A stretch of DNA of 60,000 nucleotides from Liolophura sinensis (taxonomy: Eukaryota; Mollusca; Polyplacophora; Chitonida; Chitonidae), in contig NC_088299.1 in NCBI RefSeq assembly GCF_032854445.1, positions 14,007,608-14,067,607 of the forward strand, written 5' to 3'. Below the pieces are notes generated by a model that saw only the letters and a list, made by a program, of their open reading frames with translations, was not told the DNA's origin and made no database searches. Positions 32,736 to 43,724 of this stretch are shown piece after piece (position 1 is the first letter of the stretch; each line of letters begins with the position of its first letter). The position numbers were made by a program, and so were the translations under genes.

Positions 32736-33320
32736 ATCACACGCATACTGACGAAATCCGGCCACCTGCCAACCTTCATGAACTACTGTTCATACTTGTA
32801 TATACTTAAAAGTAGTAACGCATATATCCCCGGCACCAAGGCTTAGACAGAAGTGTACAGAGTTGATAGTTACAATTTCATAGACATGACTGGTCAAGAA
32901 ATATTCAGCATTTTGTGTTGTACATGTGATCACATTTTGTATATCATGGCATTAAAACAGTGCAAAGGGATCAGGCTCAGGATCACGTAGCCATCTTTGA
33001 AAATTTCAGTTGAGTTTAAAATTGCTATTTCTTACGTAACAAGGTTAAATATTGCTTGAGAAAGTAAATTTGTTAGTAAGTCATTGTGAAACAAATTTCA
33101 GATAAAATAACGGAAAGGTACATACCAAGTTTAATGATTGAAATTTAGACTAAGATCGCTTCGTGTTCCCTGGGGCAGGCCTCGGGATGCTTAGTACCCT
33201 AGTGGAACCAACTTCTTAGATCTTATCCTATGCAGTTTTTCAGAAAATAAAGGAAGGGGTTAATGGAAACGTTGAAATAGCTTCTTTTAAGCAACGGAAA
33301 CCTGTGATCATCACGTCTGT
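32736..33320. other. Intergenic, nothing recognised
   Basis: No supported feature. Confidence 0.5.
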
Positions 33321-33321
33321 C

Positions 33322-33520
33322 GATTTATTTATTTATTTATTTGATTGGGGTTTTACGCCGTACTCAAGAACATTTCACTTATACGACGGCGGCCTACATT
33401 TTGGTGGGAGGAAACCGGGCAGAGCCGGGGTAAAACCCACGACCATCCGCAGGTTGCTGGAAAACCTTCCCACGTACGACTGGAGAGGAAGTCATCATGA
33501 GCTGGGCTTGAACTCAATAT
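33322..33520 (-). mobile_element. SINE family A copy
   Basis: 'TTTATTTATTTATTTGATTG' and 'CGCCGTACTCAAGAACATTT', 'GGTGGGAGGAAACCGGGCAG', 'GACTGGAGAGGAAGTCATCA', 'GAGCTGGGCTTGAACTCA'. The tRNA-like head end is cut off after the B-box-like region. Little diverged. Confidence 0.85.
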
Positions 33521-34629
33521 CGTTTGAATCCAGCTTTCACCCTTGTTAGGTTGTAATGAGGAGATAAGTGTCTACAACGTGGTTTTCCCCTGATGTGTAT
33601 CCGCCACTCATATATGTATGCCACAACAATTTCACTGTGTAATAAGGTCATTTCTTTAAAATGACAAATTTATTACGACTTTAGTTACAGGGAAATAAAA
33701 ATAGAAATGAATTTTGTATTTTAAAACTTAGAAATGAAATGAAGTTAGAATCCGAAAAAGGTAGGGGCTAAAAAAGAAGCAAACTGAAGACAAAAATTTA
33801 AACCATCACGCCCCCAAGAGAGAGGAGAGTGGAAAATTTCTTTCACCCAAAACCACGTCTTGCCTCCCGGAGAGAAAATTTTGGAAAGCCCGCAATGAAA
33901 CCATGCTGTCTTCTATATGCTAAGATCACCATTGGGGTGGTCCCTGCTGTGTGATGATCACAAGTGATGGTGCATAGAGGTTATCAGAACTCAGTCAGCT
34001 CCCCCCCCCCAAAAAGAGGAGATCACTCCCACAGGGGAAACCACTTTTCCAAAGGGAGCGCTGATCAAGAATTAAACATTATGAAACGATAATTTGTCCA
34101 CACTTAAAAATCATTATAGCTTGTCTATAATTTAAATTTTTGTTAAGCTGACAACACAATGATGAAGTCCTAATCCCTGTCTGCATGGGGCGATAGGTGT
34201 CGCATCAACATGCACAAGTTCACAAACAAATCGCACGGTGTCTAGAGTGATTTGATTTTATTTCAAAGCTACAAACCGTACATATGAAATCGATTTGGGA
34301 CCATACATATGCATATAGTTCCATGAATTCCACGAGTATAGTGCTCCCATGAATGTTCACAACCACAGTTAACCTTATAAGGTGTTCTGTTTTCAGAAAT
34401 GTCAGTCAAGAACACGCATATATGACCCATCATAATCAATATTGTTGCTAATAGGTCATCCACTGGTAATATATGATCAGTCTTTCTGTGACGTTACGAG
34501 GTCACAGCTGCTTTCCTAAGAAAGGAAAAAAAAAACAAGCGTCCAGTTCGCACGGACTTTTCCGAACGGCCTTCTACATTCATATATGGCAAATGCCCAA
34601 TCATTTTCGTCCATATATTAAATTTTGTA
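33521..34629. other. Intergenic, nothing recognised
   Basis: AT-rich; contains a C/A-rich run near 34000-34016. No supported exon or repeat family. Confidence 0.5.
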
Positions 34630-34822
34630 ATTATTTATTTATTTGATTGGTCTTTCACGCCGTACTCAGGAATATTTCACTTCTACGACGGCGGTCAGCA
34701 TTTTGGTGGGAGGAAACCGGGCACAGCCCTGGGGAAACCCACGACCATCCGTAGGTTGCCGAGAGGCCTTCCCACGTACAGCCGGAGAGAAAGCCGGCAT
34801 GAGCTGGACTTGAACTCAGGTT
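34630..34822 (-). mobile_element. SINE family A copy
   Basis: Same order of blocks as the 29057 copy, from 'TTATTTATTTATTTGATTGG' to 'GAGCTGGACTTGAACTCAGG', truncated at the tRNA-like head. It lies just upstream of the SH3-gene promoter. Confidence 0.85.
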
Positions 34823-35061
34823 GATTTGGATCTACTTGGATGTACTAAAAAAAATACTGCTTAAAAACAGAAAATGTGACGGAGCGATGTCACAACTGCT
34901 TTCGCCGAGAACGGATAAAAAGCGAGCATCCAGTTTGCACGGACTTGGCGAACAATATTGCTTATAAACAGAAAATCTCAAGATTCCAAAGGTTCCATTT
35001 TAAGAAATTTCGTAAGTCGGATGTCAGAGGAAAAATACAAAAAGTTCAGTTTACTTTTCGG

Positions 35062-35283
35062 TCTACACGAGTAAACATCGCTAAACAATACTGCCAATTT
35101 GCAACGTTACAATAGAACATGAGCTATGCCTGCGATACTCCGGGCGTCAGTTACGTCACCAAACCCAGTGTCTTACGGCATAGAAAGTGGGCGTCATGAC
35201 AACGTCTAAAACGTCATACAACAAAGCGACTTCGCGGTCAGACTGATTCACGGAGAACAATGTTAGTACAGAAAGGGGAAAAC
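35062..35283 (+). promoter_or_regulatory. Promoter and 5' UTR of the SH3-domain gene
   Basis: Sequence upstream of the start codon at 35284, marked by conservation with a second copy about 515 bp downstream. It holds a CRE/ATF-like site TACGTCA at 35152-35158 (TGACGTA on the minus strand), kept in the second copy. No TATA box is apparent. Confidence 0.45.
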
Positions 35284-35312
35284 ATGGATATTGATGAGTT
35301 TACAATTGAGCG
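35284..35312 (+). CDS. SH3-domain gene exon 1
   Basis: AAC ATG G start context; MDIDEFTIE plus two bases, donor 'GTAAGT', phase 2. A near-identical copy of the exon lies at 35797. Confidence 0.75.
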
Positions 35313-38300
35313 GTAAGTATCTGGCGATGAAATATATCGTGGAAAAGTTTGGAATGAAACTGCACTTTATCACATTTATCGACTGTGGCATGACAATTTG
35401 TGATAGAATATTGTTGTTGTCGAAGCTCTATTTGCTGACATCATTTACAACGAGAAGACTGTACAAAGTTTTCTGAAATTTATGTAAACGTGTTGTTAAA
35501 TTTGTGTACTGCATTAGTGCGTGATAAAATGAGTTAGCCTATGAACGTTACCGCACTATTGTAACCACCCCTGTCGGTCTACACACGAGTAAACGTCGCT
35601 AAACAATGCTGGAAATTTGCATTGTTACGAAAAAGATAAGTCATGTCTGGGATACCTAGGGCGTCAGCTACGTCACCGAACCCAGTGTCATGGAAGGTGA
35701 CGTTGACAACGTCTAAAACCTCATGTAACAAAGCGACTTTGCGGTCAGACTGACTCACGGGGATCAATGTTTGTACAGAAAGGGGAAAACATGGATACTG
35801 ATGAGTTTACAATTGAGTGGTAAAAATAGTGCAGTTGAAATATATTATGTATTTATACGAGGTGCCCAGAAGTTGCGAGAAGTTTATAAAAAAGGCTACA
35901 CTAAAAGCAAAACAATAACTTGGAGTGATGTTCGTTCCTAGTACAATGTAAACGTATTGCAGGTTTTAGTTATCACCGTACAATGACTACAGCTAATCGG
36001 CTATAAAATGGGATACACCTGGTAATAGAGATGATATGCATAATCCACCACGGAATGTACGATTACACAGATTGTGTAATTTTACTACTTATCCCATCAG
36101 TACACTGGTCCTCTGTAGCCTCAGTGCGTGGACATTGGTTAAGTGGAATGTGTTTTTAGAAAGACACTCCACTTTGAAATTCCCGCTTTTCAATGTTAAA
36201 GTTTGTTCTTTTTCTCATAGGATAAATCTTGAAAGGCGGTTTATCCAGTATGCCAGCAGAGCATATCTTGGGATTCGTAAATCCCTCATCTTCGAATTTG
36301 GTGAGTACACATTTTATGCATTAAATTTACAGATTCTGAAAAGAATTCATTACGCAGATAACTTCTGTCAAAAATGAATGTGTTAATATCAAGAGAAAGT
36401 ACGTTGTCTGAGAAATGCTAGAATGAAATCTGTTATAATATCACAATATTGTGTCATATTCAAGATAAAATCCTGTTAGTCTGATAGAATAGTTATGTTG
36501 AATTAATAGAATTTGTGTGTTATATCTGACAGATACAATCTGCTGCATTAACACAATACCTTCTAGCATCACTCAGATAACAGACTTTCTGTTAAATTTA
36601 GAAGATTAATTTTTTGAGTGTATAAATATGATAATACGAAACATAAATATGAAAAACAACCAGAAAGTTTAAACTCGTTATCAAAAGTGGTTTCAACTGG
36701 CAAATATCTTTCACAGGTGGTAAAAAGTCCTCGGAACTATTCCGCCTCATTCAAGAGATCATCAGGAGAGATGACGCAGCAGACGAAGACAAAGATTTTA
36801 CCGATGCAGACAGGTTGATGAGGCAGTAAGTTAGGACTACTGTTTACAATAATCTAGTGTTGTTCACGGTCCCGTTATTATTGTGGGATTGGTCGAATGG
36901 ACTATAGCAGAATTCTCACTTGTGTCGACTCATGTCGATTTAAGTCAAAAGCAGCAAACGATATAAAACACTATTTGTCCTATATTTTCATTCCGTTTTT
37001 CATTTAGCCCCATTCAATAAGCCAATATAACTAATCACATTATGTCAACACAGATTACACTGAAAATTTACAGCTTTATCATTATATATGCACAATACTG
37101 ATGTTCAGTTAAGAGGGGATCCTTGAAGGTTTTGTTTGAAAAATCCACTATAATGTAACTAAACTTTCAAGTCTGAAGTACAGAGATATTTTCACTGTAA
37201 AAGAATCAGTCTCTTAAAATGCAATAGGGCTGCACCGAATTACCTCTCTTGAGGCCACCCTGCTGTTTGAAAGGTACGTTTTTAAGAATAAGCTGTGGTT
37301 TGGTGGGGCCTCATTAAATGGCTAATGGCAAGTTGCGGAGTTAAAGCGGCTTAACCAACTTGAAGACTAAGCTTTAAGGCAGATTTCAGTTTGGAAACTT
37401 ATTTGGAAAGTTGACGATAAATGCTATGTATTATTTTTTGTCCATTCGGAGGTAGTTTTTAATTTCTGTTTTAAAACAGAATTTCTAAATTTTTAGTTTT
37501 AAAATTCTGTTGCCAAGGAAATGTTTGTCACTGCGATGACATGACCTCCGTGTACACAGAGAACGTTTTAACAGGCGAGGTCTCACTTCTGGTAATTCAA
37601 CGCCTCAAAAACTACTCTAGCGTGACGTCATAGCCTCCATCGTGTAACAAGGGAGGTAATTCAGAGCAGGGCATGTTGTTATATGTAACCTTTCATTTTG
37701 TAACATAGAAGGCTATTTGAGCAACGTTTGCTATTTGCTATTAGCATGTGGTGGTTCTGTGCCATGGCATGTGACAACTTCATTGAATTGTCCTTGCTTT
37801 CAGTTTCAAATGTCATATTTCGAGAACTGTAGTGTATATTTTCGAGAACCATGATTTCCGTATTGTATAGGTTGTCCAGCAACACAAGCGATGATGAGTT
37901 TGACTTGGGAGTTGTGGAGGAGATGATGACGTCATCTCTCAGTAAACTCCTCAAACAGCATCTGGAGGGTCTGAAACAGCTAAAAGCCATGGTCAAGGTA
38001 CGCCTCTTGTAATTGGTTAGAGGGGAACAGAGTGGAGTAGTTACACCGCGTTTTATTGGACATCTGTCAATAATAAAGTAAAGATTAATGCTAACGGCCA
38101 CTGGTCAGCTAATGGCCATGGTCAAAACCTCTGCAGATGATTGGTCAGCTAATGGCTATGGTCAACACCTTAGAAGATGACTGGTCAGCTAATGGCCATG
38201 GTAAAAACCTCTGCTGATGTCTGGTCAGCTCATGGCCATGGTCAAAACCTCTACAGATGATTGGTCAGCTAATGGCTATGGTCAACACCTTAGCAGATGA

Positions 38301-41300
38301 CTGATCAGCTAATGGCCATGGTAAAAACCTCTGCTGATGTCTGGTCATCTAATTGCCATGGTCAAAACCTCAGCAGATAACTGGTCAGCGTATGGCGATG
38401 GTCATTCAACCTCAACAGGTACCAAAGCAGAGCAAGATGCGGTAGCGATGTTGTTGTTGAACCCAATGTCTGCATATGTCAAGTTGTAATTGTCTTGCTG
38501 TTTGCGTCGTATATCTGGTGAGGAGCACCATTCGCCTTGTACTAACTATCCTACTTTTGTGTTGTGCTTTGATTGTTGTTTGACACTATACCCAAAGATT
38601 TTTCACTTATACGATGGTTGTCAGTTTTATGGGCTAAAGAATGGTGTAATATAGCTGTCGTTGTTTGTTATATGTGGAATTAACTAAATTTAGAAGTAAA
38701 AAAAACTATTGCAGAAAATCGGGTTGGTCTCAAACGACGCAGTTGTTCGCTCATTTACAATTAGGCCTAAAGGTTTTAAAGCCTGTATGAACAGACATTC
38801 AAAAATCTTGCAAGACAATGTCTGAAAACGATTAAAGCACGTTTAGTTTCCAGGTGGCATAGTTTTGCATAAGGATGGGAATTCCTTCTTGAAAAGACAA
38901 ATTAACCATAAGCATATTTTTAACGTATTTTTTTGAAGATATTCTCAATATTGGCTGATTTCTTAGCCATTTCACTCTAGGTTTAAGCATGTGATTGACA
39001 TTTTCTCGAAAGTACCAAAATGACTAATGTATTATGAAGGGCAAAATCATAACGTAACCACAATGGTAACTTGTTGCAGCGTTTACATAATGTAATGGAT
39101 CAGGATGACTTGCCGATGTACCGGTGTCTAACATGCGCGCATTCATCCAATCCATTCATTCGCAGGGGTAATGTACATATGTTGTTGTTGTTGTCGATAC
39201 AGAGATACGCCACACCGGCACCTGAGCTTGAAACATTGGAGGAGGTGTCTCTCGGGCGTGGGAAAAAGAAGATCAAGATGAACAAAGGGGTCTGGCGATT
39301 GGCAAAACTGTACCGTGCCATGAATCACCAAATCCTGACCATGGCCTGTCTGGACCTGGTGAGTTAGCCGCCATAGTATCGTCCTCGTCATATTATGGCC
39401 AGAAATACATGAAGAGAAGAATTACCTTCGTATTATTGTGAAAATACGTATCAGTATCACGGAATGTGGAAGATAAAACAAGATTTTTGCCGTATTAAGA
39501 ATAATGTGTGGAAACATATTGATACAGTAGAATCTGTATGAAAACATCGATCTGGACCCATATTTATCAACTGTCTTAGGGCTGAAGTCACAAATCGTTG
39601 AAGCAGAACAATGTACCAACCAGAACTTGAGTCTTTTCCTGGTCTTGGTTTGACCTTTTAAACACTTACAGTGTATGACAAGTTGCTTGCTAAATAAAAG
39701 ACCTGTACACATAATAGAGAAGTGTCTGCAGTAATGTAGAACTTGATCCATATCGAACAGATAATCTTAGACCTTATCTTCATTGTGATTACCAAACATC
39801 TAATAAGTTATATCTAATATAAACATCTCGTCCACAGAAACTGGCAAAGGAAATTTCCATAAACAGAAAAGTGAAAAACTTGATCCGAAGGACAGTAGAG
39901 AGCACCTGCGGTTTGATCAAACATTTTTGGAGTCCGAGGTAAGTTGTAGGACTGTGATAAAGTGAAGCTAATGGTGCACCCATTCTGTGATAAAGTGAAG
40001 TTAATGGTGCACCCATTCTGTGATAAAGTGAAGCTAATGGTGCACCCATTCTGTGATAAAGTGAAGCTAATGGTTGAACCCATTCTGTGATAAAGTGAAA
40101 CTAATGGTGCACCAGTTCTATGATAAAGTTAGGTTAATGGTTGCACCCAATCTGTGATAAAGTTTAGCTAATGGTGCACCAATGCTGTGATAAAGTGAAG
40201 CTAATGGTGCACCAGTTCTGTGATAAAGTGAAGCTAATGGTGCACCCATTCTGTGATAAAGTGAAGCCAATGGTGCACCCATTCTGTGATAAAGCGAAGC
40301 TAATGGTGCATCCATTCTGTGATAAAGTGAAGCCAATGGTGCACCCATTCTGTGATAAAGTGAAGCTAATGGTGGATCCATTCTGTGATAAAGTGAAGCT
40401 AATGGTGCACCCATTCTGTGATAAAGTGAAGCTAATGGTGGATCCATTCTGTGATAAAGTGAAGTTAATGGTGGATCCATTCTGTGATAAAGTGAAGTTA
40501 ATGGTGCACCCATTCTGTGATAAAGTGAAGTTAATGGTGCACCAATTCTGTGATAAAGTGAAGCTAATGGTCACCAGTTCTATGATAAAGCGAAGCTAAT
40601 GGTGCACCCATTCTGTGATAAAGTGAAGCCAATGGTGCACCCATTCTGTGATAAAGTGAAGCCAGTGGTGCACCCATTCTGTGATAAAGTGAAGTTAATG
40701 GTGCACCAATTCTGTGATAAAGTGAAGCTAATGGTGCACCAGTTCTATGATAAAGCGAAGCTAATGGTGCACCCATTCTGTGATAAAGTGAAGTTAATGG
40801 TGCATCCATTCTGTGATAAAGTGAAGCCAATGGTGCACCCATTCTGTGATAAAGTGAAGCCAATGGTGCACCCATTCTGTGATAAAGTGAAGCTAATGGT
40901 GCACCCATTCTGTGATAAAGTGAAGTTAATGGTGCATCCATTCTGTGATAAAGTGAAGCTAATGGTGCACCCATTCTATGATAAAGTGAAGCCAATGGTG
41001 CACCCATTCTGTGATAAAGCGAAGCTAATGGTGCACCCATTCTGTGATAAAGTGAAGTTAATGGTGCATCCATTCTGTATTAAGGGTTAAGTTACTATGA
41101 CCAACTCTTTGAAAGTGTATATAAAGCTAACTTAGCCTTGACCTATAATACAAAACTTTTTGACTTGCCGAGCTTAACTGAATAATATAGTACTGAGTAT
41201 GTTTATGTAGGTAATGCAGTTCGGCTGTGCACTGACTATGGTTGTGTAGGTAATGCTGTTAGGCTATGTGTACTGAGTACGTCTGTGTAGGTAATGCTGT

Positions 41301-43678
41301 TAGGCTGTGTGTACTGAGTATGGTTGTGTAGGTAATGCTGTGTGTACTGAGTACGTCTGTGTAGGTAATGCTGTTAGGCTGTGTGCACTGAGTATGGTTG
41401 TGTAGGTTATGTTGTTAGGCTGTGTGTACTGAGTATGGTTGTGTAGGTAATGCTGTTAGGCTGTGTGTACTGAGTACGTCTGTGTAGGTAATGCTGTTAG
41501 GCTGTGTGTACTGAGTGTAGTTGTGTAGGTAATGCTGTGTGTACTGAGTACGTCTGTGTAGGTAATGCTGTTAGGCTGTGTGCACTGAGTATGGTTGTGT
41601 AGGTAATGCTGTTAGGCTGTGTGTACTGAGTACGTCTGTGTAGGTAATGATGTTAGGCTGTGTGTACTGAGTGTGGTTGTGTAGTTAATGCTGTGTGTAC
41701 TGAGTACGTCTGTGTAGGTAATGTTGTTCGGCTGTGTGCACTGAGTATGGTTGTGTAGGTAATGCTGTTAGGCTGTGTGTACTGATTATGGTTGTGTAGG
41801 TAATGCTGTTAGGCTGTGTGTACTGGTTAGGCTATGTTTGTGTATTATTATGTGTGTTACATATCCACCATCAGCGCCACCATCACGGAAGCAACTGAAG
41901 TAAAAGTCGAGGACAAATGCAAGGAGGAGACAAGCAACGGTGATAAAGGGAAGAAGTCTGGCTTGAGGAAAATGATTTGCAAGAAAGTCTTCCGACCATC
42001 AAACAAAGTGGGTATCATGGATGACGAGAGGGGACTGCTTCAGGATAGCAGGGTCCATGGTGAGAGACGACAGTGTGTAATTAGTGGTGCTCGTCCAATT
42101 AAGTATTTCATCTATGTTGTAAATTTATGAAATGTTGTAATACGTGCGAACGGCTTTGTGCCTTTATTTATGGCATATCATGGGGTTTGTAGACCTTGTA
42201 ATGAAGCCTGATGTGCCAATACGGTTTGTACACTTCCGTTATGAATCCTCATGCGCCAAAACAGTTTGCACACTTCTGCAATGAGTCCTCATTTGCTAAT
42301 ACAGTTTGCACACTTCTGTAATGAACTCTGACGTGCCAATACGGTTTGTAGACTTCCGTAATGAAGCTTGATGTGCCAGTACGGCTTGTGCACTTCCGTA
42401 ATGAAGCCTGGTGTGCCAATACGGTTTGCAGACTTACGTAATGAAGTCTGATTTACCAATACGGTTTGTAGATTTCCGTATTATAGCCTAATGTGTCAGT
42501 ACGGTTTGTATACTTCCGTAATGAATCCTGGTGTTTAAATACGAGTTGTGCACTTCCCTAATGAAGCCTGATGCACCAATAGGGTTTGTAGACATCTGCT
42601 TCTGCAGTTAAGCCTGGTGTGCCATTGCGGTTTGTAGACATCTGTAGCGAAACCTGGTGTGTCAATAAGGCTTGAACACTTCTCCAGTGAAGCCTGATGT
42701 CACATTACGGTTTGTAGACTTCCGTAATGAAACCTTATGTGCCAATATGGTAAAAAGTCAATGGTCTAGTTTGAACATTAAAGCTTTACTATAAGTTGAA
42801 ATCCAAACTATTTCTCCTCACAGATGCACCTCAAAACGTACCGGTAGAGAAGACTCTCTCTCCTGACATCATTAGAACCCCGTCCCTCACCCTATTAGAA
42901 TACTGCAGTAGCCCAGATACCATGTCCCTCATGAGTGAGGACACCATGGCCACCCAGGTTCACCCGGACAAGGACAAGCCCGCAGCCACCAGCGAGAGGG
43001 ATACCCCTATAAAAGACCGGTACAATGTGTATGTCAGGGTTATCCAAAAGTACAAGAGTGAACAGAAGGGACATCTGAATCTCAAAGTTGGTGAGTACCA
43101 ATCTGAAGAAACAGAAAGGTTTGTCAGTGTGTATACCGGGCTCTATGTAGAAAGACATATCCGTGACATATTTATACTAGCTTTTTATTTTAAAGCTAAA
43201 TAATTATGACAACAGTAAAACAGTTAGTTTTGACAGAAATCACAGTTGGTGTGTTTTTGGAACCTACATTATTTCCGTTTAACGCTTTTCTCACGAATAT
43301 TCAACTGATATAACCTTTGTCAGGTATTTTGGAAATGTATTGATTGACTTGATTCTTATCGCAAAAATAGTCTGCGCCGGAGGTCGATATACCACCAGTC
43401 ATGGCGGACTCGACTACGTATCCATTTCAATAGGAAACACATTTCCTAAAGACAAAAAATGACAAAAAATGATTTGATGAACCACAAAGCTGACGGGAAA
43501 TCCTTTTGTTCTGACTAGTTTTGTTACTTTTCATTCCACAGGCCAAATCCTGAAACAGAAGGCACCAGTTAACAAGGATGGTCTTGCCTTTGGCTGGAAG
43601 CGTGCCAACAAGATGGCCCCCAAACATTATGGGTATTATCCTGAATCCTGCGTGGAAGTGATGACAAGCTGGAAGTAA
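35284..43678 (+). CDS. Uncharacterised protein with C-terminal SH3 domain, nine coding exons
   Basis: Exons 35284-35312, 36221-36300, 36717-36825, 37871-37997, 39080-39358 (or 39203-39358), 39838-39938, 41875-42059, 42824-43090 and 43542-43678 join with consistent phases into 437 (or 396) residues. Residues 370-434 form a divergent SH3 domain: YVRVIQKYKSEQKGHLNLKV, then W411 of GWKRA and the closing GYYPESCVEV (Cys at 429 where Tyr is usual). SH3 domains bind proline-rich peptides, so an adaptor role is likely. The N-terminal 240 residues look helical and charged with no family I recognise. A lysine-rich stretch (KGKKSGLRKMICKKVF) lies near 265-285. Confidence 0.85.
35578..35860 (+). pseudogene. 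Tandem duplicate of the SH3-gene promoter and exon 1
   Basis: Matches 35062-35345 in order: 'CGAGTAAACGTCGCTAAACA', 'GGGCGTCAGCTACGTCACCG', 'CTGACTCACGGGGATCAATG' and the exon MDTDEFTIE at 35797-35825. The donor is changed from CGGTAAGT to TGGTAAAA, and read-through gives MDTDEFTIEW then TAA. It may be dead, or a weak alternative first exon, since the GT and phase 2 survive. Confidence 0.8.
36221..36300 (+). CDS. SH3-domain gene exon 2
   Basis: Acceptor 'TTTCTCATAG', donor 'GTGAGT'; phase 2 in, phase 1 out. Encodes RINLERRFIQYASRAYLGIR then KSLIFEF. Confidence 0.88.
36368..36622. mobile_element. MITE family M1 copy in intron 2 of the SH3 gene
   Basis: The left end 'TCAAAAATGAATGTGTTAAT' with 'GTACGTTGTCTGAGAAATGC' and the right end 'TCTAGCATCACTCAGATAAC' with 'TTAATTTTTTGAGTG' form the terminal inverted repeats. 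Interior shared with the 31631 copy ('ATTCAAGATAAAATCCTGTT'). Confidence 0.82.
36717..36825 (+). CDS. SH3-domain gene exon 3
   Basis: Acceptor 'CTTTCACAG', donor 'GTAAGT'; phase 1 in, phase 2 out. Encodes GGKKSSELFRLIQEIIRRDD then AADEDKDFTDADRLMR, a charged helical stretch. Confidence 0.88.
36826..37870. other. SH3-gene intron 3
   Basis: About 1 kb of intron with no extra feature recognised. Confidence 0.55.
37871..37997 (+). CDS. SH3-domain gene exon 4
   Basis: Acceptor 'TTGTATAG', donor 'GTACGC'; phase 2 in, phase 0 out. Encodes LSSNTSDDEFDLGVVEEMMT then SSLSKLLKQHLEGLKQLKAM and VK. Its last 20 bases resemble the tandem array that follows. Confidence 0.88.
38085..38405. repeat. 40-bp minisatellite resembling the 3' end of SH3-gene exon 4
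   Basis: Eight copies of 'TGGTCAGCTAATGGCCATGG' plus 'TCAAAACCTCTGCAGATGAT' at an exact 40-bp period (38103, 38143 to 38383), with a three-unit (120-bp) higher-order pattern. The part CAGCTAATGGCCATGGTCAA matches the exon end CAGCTAAAAGCCATGGTCAA at all but two positions. Confidence 0.88.
38406..39079. other. SH3-gene intron 4 remainder, with SINE family A trace near 38575-38635
   Basis: The trace is 'TTTTTCACTTATACGATGGT' followed by 'TGTCAGTTTTATGGGC', heavily decayed. Nothing else recognised. Confidence 0.5.
39080..39358 (+). CDS. SH3-domain gene exon 5 (two possible acceptors)
   Basis: The secure part, 39203-39358, reads RYATPAPELETLEEVSLGRG then KKKIKMNKGVWRLAKLYRAM and NHQILTMACLDL to donor 'GTGAGT', phase 0. 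The frame stays open upstream to another phase-0 acceptor, TTGTTGCAG before 39080, adding 41 residues (RLHNVMDQDDLPMYRCLTCA and onward). The alternative acceptor 'GTCGATACAG' lies before 39203. I cannot decide between them from sequence alone. Confidence 0.82.
39838..39938 (+). CDS. SH3-domain gene exon 6
   Basis: Acceptor 'TCGTCCACAG', donor 'GTAAGT'; phase 0 in, phase 2 out. Encodes KLAKEISINRKVKNLIRRTV then ESTCGLIKHFWSP. Confidence 0.88.
39953..41085. repeat. 33-bp minisatellite, ~34 copies, in SH3-gene intron 6
   Basis: The unit 'TGTGATAAAGTGAAGCTAAT' plus 'GGTGCACCCATTC' starts 14 bp after the exon 6 donor. 33 bp is eleven codons and lacks stops in several frames, so long artificial frames appear on both strands (repeats of MVHPFCDKVKL; MGAPLASLYHR). 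Common unit variants: GTGGATCC, GCTAATGGTGCACCAATTC, AAGCGAAGC. Confidence 0.97.
41190..41835. repeat. 41-bp minisatellite in SH3-gene intron 6
   Basis: About fifteen copies of 'TGTTAGGCTGTGTGTACTGA' plus 'GTATGGTTGTGTAGGTAATG' and C. Some copies lack the TTAGGC part. Variants alternate between 'GTATGGTTG' and 'GTACGTCTG', a partial two-unit higher-order pattern. Confidence 0.95.
41875..42059 (+). CDS. SH3-domain gene exon 7
   Basis: Acceptor 'ATCCACCATCAG', donor 'GTGAGA'; phase 2 in, phase 1 out. Encodes ATITEATEVKVEDKCKEETS then NGDKGKKSGLRKMICKKVFR and PSNKVGIMDDERGLLQDSRV. The basic centre could be a localisation or membrane-contact segment (inference). Confidence 0.87.
42175..42760. 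repeat. 40-bp degenerate minisatellite in SH3-gene intron 7
   Basis: About fourteen copies of 'GAAGCCTGATGTGCCAATAC' plus 'GGTTTGTAGACTTCCGTAAT', moderately diverged. Confidence 0.93.
42824..43090 (+). CDS. SH3-domain gene exon 8 (linker and first half of SH3)
   Basis: Acceptor 'TCCTCACAG', donor 'GTGAGT'; phase 1 on both sides. A Ser/Thr/Pro-rich linker (LSPDIIRTPSLTLLEYCSSP) leads into the SH3 start YNVYVRVIQKYKSEQKGHLN and LKV. Confidence 0.9.
43542..43678 (+). CDS. SH3-domain gene exon 9 (second half of SH3, stop)
   Basis: Acceptor 'CATTCCACAG', phase 1. Encodes GQILKQKAPVNKDGLAFGWK then RANKMAPKHYGYYPESCVEV, MTSWK and TAA at 43676-43678. Just after the stop, 'GGCAAGCTGGAAGTGATGGC' repeats part of the exon end (ATGACAAGCTGGAAGT), a small tandem expansion to about 43722. 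Confidence 0.9.
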
Positions 43679-43724
43679 TGGCAAGCTGGAAGTGATGGCA
43701 AGCTGGATGACAGGCTGGAAGTGA

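Noticed and set aside
39789-41090. Open frames on both strands of up to 169 codons (MVHPFCDKVKL and MGAPLASLYHR repeats)
   Set aside because: A 33-bp intronic tandem repeat without stops in several frames; no codon constraint and no gene context.
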